Below, one piece after another: positions 57,401-64,000 of a DNA stretch of 64,000 nt (the first letter of the stretch is position 1; the number at the start of each line of letters is the position of its first letter). The translations under genes and the position numbers were made by a program. The notes beneath the pieces were generated by a model, which saw nothing but the letters and a program-made list of their open reading frames with translations, was not told the DNA's origin and did no database searches. Origin of the DNA: Ctena decussata (lineage: Eukaryota; Mollusca; Bivalvia; Lucinida; Lucinidae); NCBI GenBank assembly GCA_963989385.1, contig OZ022499.1, forward strand, positions 49,341,757-49,405,756, in the 5' to 3' direction.

Positions 57401-60400
57401 ATTATCAGACGATGTGAAGAAAATTAAAACTGTAACTTCATCTACATTTTCTACAGAATTATGCCCTTTTGTAATTTTCAGTACTCTCTAACTTTATAAC
57501 TGTAGAATATATTTTCTTATAAATTGATACAAATGTAAAGCAACATCAAACAATTTGTAGAGAAAAAGAACCATAACTGCACCTTCATTTATATTAAACA
57601 GAATTATATCCCTTTGTAATTTTGGGTATTGAGACCTTGTCCAATCTATAACTTTAAAGCCTTTGAAGATATTTTCACAAAACTTGGTACAAATATAAAG
57701 CATCATCAGAATATCTGAAGGTGTGCAGAGTGCAAGAATGGTAACTCCAGGTTCCTGTTGCCTTTGTTTTAATCAATTCAATTCAATTCTTTATTCAGAT
57801 TGCCAAATACATTTTAGCGCATCTACAACATATCATAGAAACAAGACAATGAGTCTGGTGATGGGTCACAATCATGTTTCCTGGTGGTGGCATGTATTTT
57901 GTATTCCTCATTAGGACTGTCTCACCGAGATGGTTCTGGTGATGGGTCGCAGTCATGTTTCCTGGTGGTGGCATGTATTGTTACCCCTCATTAGAGCTGT
58001 CTCACTGAGATGGTTCTGGTGATGGGTCACAATCATGTTTCCTGGTGGTGGCATGTATTGTTACCCTTCGTTGGGGCTGTCTCGCTGGGATGGTTCTGGT
58101 GATTTACTCTACCAGAGGCTTATTTCCAAACAATATGAAGAAACAACATGGTAACAGAAAGCTGTCAATGTATATTTTGGTCAGGACATACGACTAAAAT
58201 TCCACCGACAGTCTCATAAAGGCCAGGCCATGTTAGTTACCATGTTTCTAGTTAGGTTTTGGTGACTTTGACCCCTTTTTTAAGGATCATTTTTTTATTT
58301 GTCCTGAAAAACGAAGATGTATCTTGAACCAGTAGATTCATTTTTACCAAACTTGCAAAGATCAACCTTTTAGGCAAGACGAAGACTTAGAACTTGGCGA
58401 CCTTGATGCCATTTTTAAGGTCACGGGAGTATTTTGTCGACCCCGCTTGCCGTAAGCGAGACAGTCGACAATACTCAGTTTGGTGTATGTGCATGCATAT
58501 ATGCATGCGTGCCTCCATCCAGAACTTTTACAAAAACAAAGCTTATGCAGACCAGACATGTGATGAGCAACTTTAAAACACGTGTACCAGGTGCTATTTT
58601 ATCATCAAAACTCATAGTATTTAACTTATGAATTTGTTGTATAACTAAATGAGGAGGGTGGGGTAACTCACCCCCTAGATATACAGATTAAACATATTAA
58701 GGAATGAAAAAAACATAAACATTGTATGTGTGATTTATTTCTTCTCCAGTGCATGTATCTATCTCTATTTTGCTCAGTTGCTGTTCTTTCTCTTCATTGT
58801 ACTACATACACTCAGATTGACTGATTTCTTTGTGGAAGGAATGAGTGGTTTTGTCATAGCAACCATAAAAATATTGATTTATCGTATATTATTTAACAAA
58901 ATCAACACTTAGGATGCGTATGCATATGTAAAAAGTAAATAACAAGGATTACGTTTCATCAGCATTGAAACGATTTTCTGTAAATATCCGTCTAAATGAA
59001 CACTGACCCATAATAGAATAACAGTTACCATGGTTACCAATTGATAAACAAAGTAAAAACAATGACATCAAACATGTGGTGATCTTTTAAAATTGTTTCA
59101 GTTTACTCACAATTATGGAAACTTGTGATGTATTATCCATGGCATGTAACTTTTGCATTCATTTCATATTCAGTGGAAGTGGGTGGGGTAATTGCACCCC
59201 AAATTGTACATTTGAAGCATACTTCTGAATGAGAAAAGTATTTATGTAACTTCCCTCCACTGTATTCAATCTATTTATTTGTATTTCTGCTCATATTTGC
59301 TTAACATTCTCCAGATATTATCTCTTATAACAGATTTTCTGCTATGACAGTTTCTTCTGATTTTCCTGATGGTGACTAAATTCAAAGAAAATTATTTTCA
59401 ATTTAAAAAATATACCATCTCCAATTTTTTGATATATTAAGAGCTAGGTGTTATACTCTCAGTACCAAGAGAATGAAAAAAATCTATAGTCGCATTTTCT
59501 GACAAAGTGCCTTCAAAATTGGCCAATTTTTGATATTTTTAAAGAGCTGCTTTACTAGACAGAAGTCAAGGTCACCTACTCCTTGACCATAGCAATATAA
59601 AGAAAAAAAATTCTATCCGTACACAGCACTTACATGGGTCTCTTAAAAGACATGAGTGTCAATAACTTTTGTTGAGAAATACTGTCAATACAACTTGTGT
59701 CAAATCTGGCATTTTTTTATAGGAAAATTGACCAAATTAGGCCAAAAAAGAGAAAATCCTCGTTGCCATGGAAACGGACAGTTTGATTGGCGAAAAAATT
59801 GTATTTTTGTTCATCACTTGACATAAGCAAAAGAGACACTTAGTTTCATCAGAATCTGAGATATGTCATTTTCACCCCCTATTGCAATTTTTTGGTGCTT
59901 ACAGAGAATGACTCTTAAAGACTACTACTATATGTACGGCATTAATCCTAATAAATGCCCCTCCTCTAATTAATGCCCCCAGCCTCTTTTCCGAAAATAA
60001 TGTTATATCAACTTGCATGAATTCCTATTTGCTTCTCTGGATAAGGTGACTCTTTGAAATGGGGTCTACTCTTAAAAGCAAGAATTTGCTCCAAGAGCAG
60101 CAAATTCTTTCCTTTAAGAGTTGACCCCTACTGAGAAGGGAGGCAAAATAGTAGTGTTGATTCCTCTGAAAGTATACCCATCACCTTTATATTGCTTATT
60201 ATAGGTATGTTGGCAGCGGCTGATTAACTACACTTTAGGCTCTAAATAACCACCCCCACCCCCCTTTCGCAAAATGCGATGCCCCGAGGTATTTAATAGG
60301 ATTAATATGGTATACAGTTCTTCCCTCTCCCCAGAAAACAGCTGTCAAATCTGACCCTGATAAATACACATCTCAAATGCACATGGCTACCTCCATGGTT

Positions 60401-63400
60401 TGGATGTTAATCAGTGGAGTGTGGTCGACTGGTTACCTGCTGTTATTTTGGCATCTCCTGTCTCACAAGGATTAATAGTGGCACACTCTTGTCTCAGCTT
60501 GTTACCAGCGGCAGAATGGATAGCGCCATCAACTAAAACAGAGAAGTAATAATCTAATTTAGTATCAACTAAAGCAGAGTAGTACCATACCGTAAAAGCT
60601 TTAAATATTGGGATAGATAGGTCTGAAGCAAACAGTGCAGACCAAGATCAGACTGATCAGGGTCTACACTGTTTGCCATTCCATCCTCATTGTTTGGTTG
60701 TATGACTGCATTATAAAACCAAACTCTTTCATTTTTAGGACAACTATTGTAATTATTTTAGGTGTCCCATTTTTTTCATTTTTATGGTAGTTTCCAAGTA
60801 TATTCACTTGGACAGAAATACCAGAGAAGCAACTCTGCTATTTTTCATTTTTGCCTCCTTTCTCACTGAGGATTAACTCTTAAAGAATTGGCTCCAATGG
60901 GAGTTAACTCTTTCCTTTCATAGTAGACCCCTTTTGGTAGGCTTCATCACCCTAAGAAGCAAACAGCAAGTTACAAAAATTGTCTCCCTTGAAAAAAAGG
61001 CAGAAAAAACATGGTGGGGTACCAATTTACCTTAAGGCACAATTTGATCAGGGTTCACACTATTTGCCATTCAGGCTATGCTTTCAGGAAGACAAACAGA
61101 TCTGTCCAAATCTAACGATAATAGAGTCCACAATTACAATAAATAATGGGTAAGGACTGAGGCGTATAATTTATGCAGTTACTACGGTACTACACAGGCC
61201 TACTGAAAAAACACTTTCAAAACATGATCAATGCTAATCCAATCATCCATGAGGTCAAGATACATGAATTTCATAGAAATTTCCATGTTTATCTATTGTC
61301 AAGCCAGATCTTTAAAAGTTATCCAAAAATATATCTTCAGCAACTCATTTAAAATTACAAATGATGAATTAATTTCTTACCCCCACCTCCTCCAAGTAAA
61401 CTGCTGTTAGCTGCATTTACAATGGCATCTATCTCTAATGTTGTAATATCGCCTTGCCACATTGAAATCTTGTTGTTTAAACTTTCATCCACATCTTTTT
61501 GAGGATCAAACTTCTGTCGAGCTGTAATGAAAAGTATGTTGTTGTAAATACATGTATTTTAAAAATAGGGACAATTGCTTAGCAAACAGGGGTGCGCCTA
61601 GTGTTAGAAATGGGAGAAATTGTCTCCCTAACCTGACAGACTTCTTTTTTTGTGCTGAGGGAAAAGTCAAAACGTATAAAACGTATGTAGAAATTCCAAA
61701 ATTTGTCTCCCTGTCTGAGAACTCTAGGTTGACACCTGCATGCAGCAGTCTGATCATGGTCTGCAATATTTGCCATGCAGCAGTCTGACCAGGGTCTGCA
61801 CTGTTTGCCATGTAGCAGCTTAAGACAAATTTTTCATTTATCTGCCTTCAAACTGTCATAGATGCCAATTCACAGTGAGCAAGATAAAATCTCACAATCA
61901 ACTGTACCGTAAAAATTCTAAATATTGGGACACCAAAAATAATTACCATAATTGTCCTAATATTGGAACATTTTGGTTTTACAGTGCAGTAATGTGTCCA
62001 AAAGATGCAATGAGATGGCAAATAGTGTAAACCCAGATCAGACTGCTCCTTGAGGAGCAGTCTGAACTGGGTTTGCACTATTTGCTCAGACCTAACTGTC
62101 CCAATATATATTTTTTACGGTACCCTCATAAGATTTTAAATCTCCTTTACTTTTCAGCCTGCAGCCCTCATAAAGTTTTTGGGGTAATTCAAACATGAAA
62201 AAGCTCTGTTTTATAGCTGAATGAGTCCCTTTAATAAATTTTAACATGTGGGTTTTTATAACATTTCACAATTTCCTAAAATGATAAGGAAGTGGATGTT
62301 GTTACTCAAGAAATATAGGGGCTTTTAACATGTTTAAGAAATGTATGTAAAATATTAAAAACCCTTGCAGCTCTGGTTATGATTTGAAGTTGGAAGAAAA
62401 AGATACCGTAAAAATTCTAAAAATAGGGACAACTTAAATAATTCCGTTATTGTCCTAAAAATGAAGCAGTTTGGTTTTACACGGCAGTAATGAGTCCAAA
62501 AGATGCAGATGAAATGGCAAACAGTGTAGATCCTGATCAGACTGCTCCTTTAGGCTGATCTGGATCTGAACTGTTTGCTTAGCCCCATCTGTCCCAATAC
62601 TCAGAATTTTTGTGGTATAAACTGTATTATCACAGAAATACAAAACAAAAATTGAATTTTTAGATTTTTCTCTACACAATATGTTATAATATACATGTAC
62701 ATGTATATGGATGGATGACTCGCGATTTTACATCCTTTTCAACAGTGTTTCAGTCACATCAGGACAATGGGAGGGTGATACTGAATGGCTGTGTGCATGG
62801 AGACCCATTTGTGGTTGACATGATATCCACCTCCAACAGGAATTGAACACAGGACCGACAGGTCAGCAGACCAGGGCTGAACCCACTGAGCTACCAAAGA
62901 TCCTATATGCATATATGAGCCGCGACACGAGAAAACCAACAAAGTGGTTGTGCGCCCAGCACAGACTCAGATCAGCCTTGGCATCCGCCCAGTCTGATCA
63001 GAGCCTTCGCTGTCTGCATGGAGGTAGCTTAGACCCTTAGCTACCCTTTAAGCACTTAGCCAAGAGTTTGATCGGACTGGGTGGATGCCCAGGCTGATCT
63101 GAGTCTGTGCTGAGTGCACAACCACTTTGTTGGTTTCTCGTGTCGCGGCTCATTATTCTTTTTTCAGCCACTTGCTGTACTGACCTTAAAAAAGACTTAT
63201 GTCTCTACAGACTTGAATTTACTTGAAACAGCGTGTATCACATTCTTATTCCTAGTTTGTAACTAAGTAGATCAGTCCCGCAAGATCCATCATCCATACA
63301 ACACTGTCTCCTGTCAATGTCTATATTTAATTTAAGTATACACAAAACAGGTCAGCAGTAGACAAACAACCCACAACCTCCTCCCCACACATCCCAATCC

Positions 63401-63703
63401 CTCCCCACCCCCAACCAAAGAGCCTCCATCACCAATTGTTTTGTATTCAAACAAGTGTCCTAGGACAAATGGCTTAATTAATTCACTTCATTCTGGATGA
63501 AGTAGAGTTTTAGGAGGGCAACTTTCCAGCTTCATCCAGAAATGGCACAATCCTGTTAATTTCAAATATATGTAAACCTTTACCCCATTTACGCATAATA
63601 TCAGGAGCTTGCTGTTGCCATGTTTCTATGTCATCAAGAACAACAAACTTTTTCTTCTTGTACAATTTTCTCTTCTCCTCCAGCGGCATTGATAGACTCT
63701 TTT
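41871..63703 (-). CDS. MACROD2: MACROD-type macro-domain mono-ADP-ribosyl hydrolase, 5' end outside window
   Basis: Nine exons give 431 codons and a stop. Family members (MACROD1/2) remove mono-ADP-ribose from acidic residues of proteins and hydrolyse O-acetyl-ADP-ribose. Visible macro-domain signatures in order: [72 protein letters not shown] and the final strand [13 protein letters not shown]. The upstream [16 protein letters not shown] segment matches the basic region before the macro domain in MACROD proteins. The tail is long, as in human MACROD2 (MACROD1 ends just after the domain), but lysine-rich rather than acidic, so MACROD2 is favoured over MACROD1 without being certain. The first exon(s), which might carry a targeting signal, lie beyond the right edge. 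Confidence 0.93.
42811..44120. mobile_element. Tandem-array element H5, six ~160-bp units, MACROD last intron
   Basis: Starts CAAGAGCTCCGCTGACAGGG with a CAGGGCA/TGCCTG hairpin; units carry AAGTGTGACCTTGACCTTGG (~43094, 43256, 43415, 43570, 43733, 43893); ends GGACGGACGCACGCACGGAC, then hairpin CGCTCTCCGCAAGCGGGCTC. Two more degraded units at 56160-56460. Confidence 0.78.
44121..45240. mobile_element. Tandem-array element H6, ~168-bp units, MACROD last intron
   Basis: Units carry GACACGAAGCTTATATGAAA and TCTGCACATTGTCTGAT; then GGACAGACGGATGGATGGAC and an end closing GACGGGCGTATAAAAA. The left border against H5 is uncertain. An inverted, more degraded array of this family is at 56637-57720. 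Confidence 0.7.
45620..45705. repeat. Family D element, partial
   Basis: Only the GAGCAAATTCTTTCC half and the CCCTGAAAGTGTGC end remain. Confidence 0.6.
45738..45920. repeat. Short inverted-repeat element
   Basis: GCAGTACAAACCTGTCTTAA on the left, TTAAGACAGGTTTGACTGC on the right; GGGGTCACC direct repeats inside. Confidence 0.75.
45985..46137. mobile_element. Family C element ending 7 nt inside MACROD intron H
   Basis: Shows CAGTCTGATCAGGGTCTACA, CATCTTTTCGATGTATTACT and GACAATTATTGTAATTCTTC in the family C order, and ends CATGGTA immediately beside the exon H donor. The left end is truncated. Confidence 0.7.
46144..46246 (-). CDS. MACROD2: MACROD exon H, end of macro domain
   Basis: Encodes [20 protein letters not shown] then [14 protein letters not shown], the last macro-domain strand and helix (human DRIIFCVFLEVDFKIYKKKM). 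The intron donor GTGAGT runs straight into a short inverted-repeat element. Confidence 0.95.
47403..47476 (-). CDS. MACROD2: MACROD exon G
   Basis: Encodes (G)[19 protein letters not shown] then ANHEH, the helix after the STGIYG loop. Donor GTAAGT. Confidence 0.94.
47928..48173. repeat. ~246-bp inverted repeat in MACROD intron F-G
   Basis: GGGCCCAGTTGTTCAAAGCA on the left, TTTGAACAACTGGGCCC on the right; a strong inner hairpin GAGAAGCTTTTGCA/TGCAAAAGTTTCTC. Confidence 0.85.
48714..49606. mobile_element. Tandem-array element H2 (second copy of H1 family)
   Basis: Starts CTAGAGCAAGTGAGCAGGAG then GTATACCCC, ~155-bp units with TGTGACCTTGACCTT-like boxes at ~48898, 49202 and 49367, then GGACAGACACACGCACGGAC and an end AGAGGGTATAAT. 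MACROD intron F-G. Confidence 0.78.
49655..49870. repeat. Family D element beside MACROD exon F
   Basis: GAATGGGTACATTTTAAGGG, core GAATTTACTCCTCTAGGAGC then AAATTCTTTCC; its end lies ~45 bp from the exon F donor. Confidence 0.78.
49914..49944 (-). CDS. MACROD2: MACROD exon F, 31-nt exon
   Basis: Encodes [10 protein letters not shown] plus one base, the phosphate-binding loop that closes over ADP-ribose. Acceptor TCTGTTACAG, donor GTAAGT. Confidence 0.93.
50597..50779. repeat. Short inverted-repeat element
   Basis: TACAGTAGAACTTCATTGGC on the left, TTTGAGCCATACAAGTTCTA then CTGTA on the right; CTCGAAC-rich interior. Confidence 0.75.
51121..51262. repeat. Palindrome copy 1 (~62-bp arms)
   Basis: GAGGTTATAAAACTTGAGTA... 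and GCACACTGATTGGCTGCTTC on the left; GAAGCAGCCAATCAGTGTGC and ACTCAAGTTTTATAGCCTC on the right. Confidence 0.9.
51405..51548. repeat. Palindrome copy 2 (~62-bp arms)
   Basis: Near-identical to 51121-51262, same orientation. The sequence that follows copy 1 (GTGCAGGCTGATTTGAGTCT, GCAACAATCAAGTCTTGAG) also follows copy 2, so the whole ~290-bp block is duplicated. Confidence 0.9.
51746..51849 (-). CDS. MACROD2: MACROD exon E
   Basis: Encodes (Y)[19 protein letters not shown] then [15 protein letters not shown]. Compared with human MACROD2 the loop after HTVGP is several residues shorter. Donor GTAAGT. Confidence 0.95.
51907..51980. repeat. Near-perfect 74-bp hairpin
   Basis: TATTGGGACACCTAAAAATA pairs with TATTTTAGGTGTCCCAATA; arms are family C end sequences. 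~60 bp upstream of MACROD exon E. Confidence 0.9.
52636..52857. mobile_element. Foldback element, family A copy 7
   Basis: GAGCCACAACATGACAAAAC to GATTTTGTTGTGTCACCGCTC. MACROD intron D-E. Confidence 0.82.
53166..53186 (-). CDS. MACROD2: MACROD exon D, 21-nt microexon
   Basis: Encodes (G)YKLPAK with a T left for the next Tyr, between acceptor TATTTTGCAG and donor GTGAGT. It fills exactly the GYxLPAKYVIH segment of the macro domain and keeps phase with exons C and E, which sit 7.2 kb and 1.3 kb away. Confidence 0.9.
53560..53950. repeat. Two adjacent family D elements
   Basis: The first has core AAAATTTGCTACTCTAGGAG; the second starts again at AAGGTGTACCTATTCAACTT and has a degraded core. 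MACROD intron C-D. Confidence 0.65.
54213..54333. repeat. Inverted repeat, ~40-bp arms
   Basis: ATGTCAGCCCAGTCAAGTGC then ACAGCT on the left; AGCTGTGCACTTGACTGGGC then TGATA on the right. Confidence 0.85.
54738..54904. mobile_element. Inverted-repeat element (CAGTGGCGGATCC ends) with target duplication
   Basis: Starts CAGTGGCGGATCCAG, ends CTGGATCCGCCCCTG in inverse, flanked by TGTCTGAA on both sides if the last bases are shared (6-8 bp duplication). Inverted relative to 32754-32967. Confidence 0.8.
55330..55402. repeat. Short palindrome
   Basis: TATATACCAGTAGTAATAAG and TTATTGCTACCAGTATATA arms around TCAGCTATTGCTAAAGCTGA. Confidence 0.8.
55440..56100. repeat. Diverged tandem array
   Basis: Loose ~120-160 bp repeats with GTGATTTTGCTTCATATTT and AGTCTGACA blocks, closing near CACCCATAAGGCGCG. 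Borders are uncertain. Confidence 0.45.
56160..57720. repeat. Degraded H5 units followed by an inverted H6-type array
   Basis: Two H5-type units (TGTGACCTTGACCTTGG at ~56207 and ~56361), then from ~56637 about six ~150-bp units reading TTCACAAAACTTGGTACAAA and CCCCTTTGTAATTTT, the reverse complement of H6. Confidence 0.65.
57853..58103. repeat. ~80-bp tandem repeat, 3 copies
   Basis: TCTGGTGATGGGTCACAATC and CTGGTGGTGGCATGTATT repeat at ~57853, 57934 and 58015. Confidence 0.85.
58104..59932. other. Intron stretch without recognised features
   Basis: Part of MACROD intron C-D. The only clear structure is a hairpin at ~58438-58475 (GTCGACCCCGCTTGCCG and GCGAGACAGTCGAC) resembling the end hairpin of H5. 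No gene is seen. Confidence 0.5.
59933..60314. mobile_element. Inverted-repeat element carrying a nested family D copy
   Basis: TACGGCATTAATCCTAATAA then ATGCCCC on the left; GGGGC..GGTATTTAATAGGATTA then ATATGGTA on the right. A family D element lies inside at ~60035-60190. Confidence 0.6.
60035..60190. repeat. Family D element
   Basis: Core AGAATTTGCTCCAAGAGCAG then CAAATTCTTTCC; ends GAAAGTATACCCATCACCTT. Confidence 0.75.
60437..60532 (-). CDS. MACROD2: MACROD exon C
   Basis: Encodes (V)[20 protein letters not shown] and [11 protein letters not shown]. The Asp and His of VDGAIH are the family's active-loop residues. Donor GTAACC. Confidence 0.95.
60589..60788. repeat. Family C element
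   Basis: TACCGTAAAAGCTTTAAATA on the left; GCAAACAGTGCAGACCAAGA and its inverse CAGGGTCTACACTGTTTGCC; ends TTTTTATGGTA. Just upstream of MACROD exon C. Confidence 0.8.
60790..61035. repeat. Family D element
   Basis: GAAGCAACTCTGCTATTTTT, core AAAGAATTGGCTCCAATGGG, then AAGCAAACAGCAAGTTAC. Confidence 0.65.
61381..61521 (-). CDS. MACROD2: MACROD exon B, start of macro domain
   Basis: Encodes [40 protein letters not shown] and LLGGGG. It holds the ADP-ribose-binding NAAN motif and most of the glycine-rich loop. Donor GTAAGA. Confidence 0.96.
61904..62123. mobile_element. Family C element, best-preserved copy
   Basis: Starts GTACCGTAAAAATTCTAAAT and ends ATTTTTTACGGTAC; central palindrome CAGACTGCTCCTTGAGGAGC then AGTCTG. 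Type member for this family. MACROD intron A-B. Confidence 0.88.
62404..62618. mobile_element. Family C element
   Basis: TACCGTAAAAATTCTAAAAA to CAGAATTTTTGTGGTA; centre CAGACTGCTCCTTTAGGCTG. Confidence 0.82.
62706..62903 (-). mobile_element. tRNA-derived SINE
   Basis: On the minus strand GGTAGCTCAGTGGGTTCAGC (A-box-like) and GTGTTCAATTCCTG (B-box-like) are followed by an unrelated body ending in ATCCATCC. It reads as a tRNA-derived head, not an intact tRNA. Confidence 0.75.
62927..63152. mobile_element. Foldback element, family A copy 8 (best preserved)
   Basis: Starts GAGCCGCGACACGAGAAAAC and ends TTTCTCGTGTCGCGGCTC; arms continue through CAACAAAGTGGTTGTG and CTCAGATCAGCC...GGCTGATCTGAG to a centre near GTAGCTTAGACCCTTAGCTA. 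Confidence 0.9.
63578..63703 (-). CDS. MACROD2: MACROD exon A (first visible)
   Basis: A 126-nt exon encoding [20 protein letters not shown] and [20 protein letters not shown], then K, equivalent to the LKKIPTWKEMAKG segment of human MACROD1. Its first two bases complete a codon, so an exon must lie upstream; an internal Met exists but is not taken as the start. Confidence 0.9.
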
Positions 63704-63759
63704 CTATAATAACAAAATTCAAAACTCTAGACATATCAAATATATGACAGTAAAAACTT

Positions 63760-63985
63760 GGATACACCTTCAGGGGAAGCAACTCTGCCATTTTTATTTT
63801 TGCCTCCCTTCTCAATGGGGTTAACTCTAAGGTGGAATGCCTCCTTTATCAATGGAGGTCAACTCTAAGAGGGAAGAATTTGGTCCTGTTCTTAAAGATC
63901 TGCACCCATTTTGGAAATGCCAATTCATCCCTGGAGCCAAACAGGAAGTCACAAAAGTTGTTCCCCCATGGGGGTGTATGAACAG
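63760..63985. repeat. Family D element near MACROD exon A
   Basis: GATACACCTTCAGGGGAAGC, AACTCTGCCATTTTTATT and AGCCAAACAGGAAGTCACAA in family order; the core is partly lost. It occupies most of the sequence right of exon A. Confidence 0.7.
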
Positions 63986-64000
63986 CAGACTATTACGAAA

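Overview
This is animal genomic DNA, most likely from a bivalve mollusc. It is AT-rich, with small exons spread through long introns, GT-AG splice sites, and very dense short non-autonomous mobile elements. The mollusc call rests on the many ~150-180 bp tandem arrays bounded by short hairpins, which resemble the 'pearl'/Helitron-like elements known from bivalves. No species can be named.

Two host genes are present, both on the minus strand, so they read right to left. (1) 1219-32647 holds the first 19 coding exons (715 codons) of a NEK9-type kinase. They cover the start codon, a complete protein kinase domain (exons 1-9), a basic linker (exon 10) and an RCC1-like beta-propeller (exons 11-18). 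The C-terminal tail lies beyond the left edge. (2) 41871-63703 holds nine exons (431 codons plus stop) of a MACROD-type macro-domain mono-ADP-ribosyl hydrolase, with the 5' end beyond the right edge. Its last exon encodes a ~200-residue lysine-rich tail. I built each exon by reading across splice sites; phases match at every junction in both genes. Nothing in the sequence shows that the two genes work together.

Everything else is intron or intergenic DNA (32648-41870) filled with repeats. I could define: at least seven tandem-array elements of one architecture but different unit sequence (7874-9198, 23930-26016, 27198-28977, 33668-34614, 42811-44120, 44121-45240, 48714-49606); eight copies of a ~220-240 bp foldback element with GAGCCGCGACACGA-like ends; several other short inverted-repeat families; two TTAA-flanked inverted-repeat elements; a 3.8 kb element with ~170 bp inverted ends; tRNA-derived SINEs, one with a clean 10-bp target duplication; and many long palindromes.

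No bacterial-type system, CRISPR array, rRNA or convincing functional tRNA was seen. The most unusual observation is that otherwise dissimilar tandem arrays repeatedly carry the same TGACCTTGACCT box, which contains an exact nuclear-receptor (ERR/NR5A-type) extended half-site.
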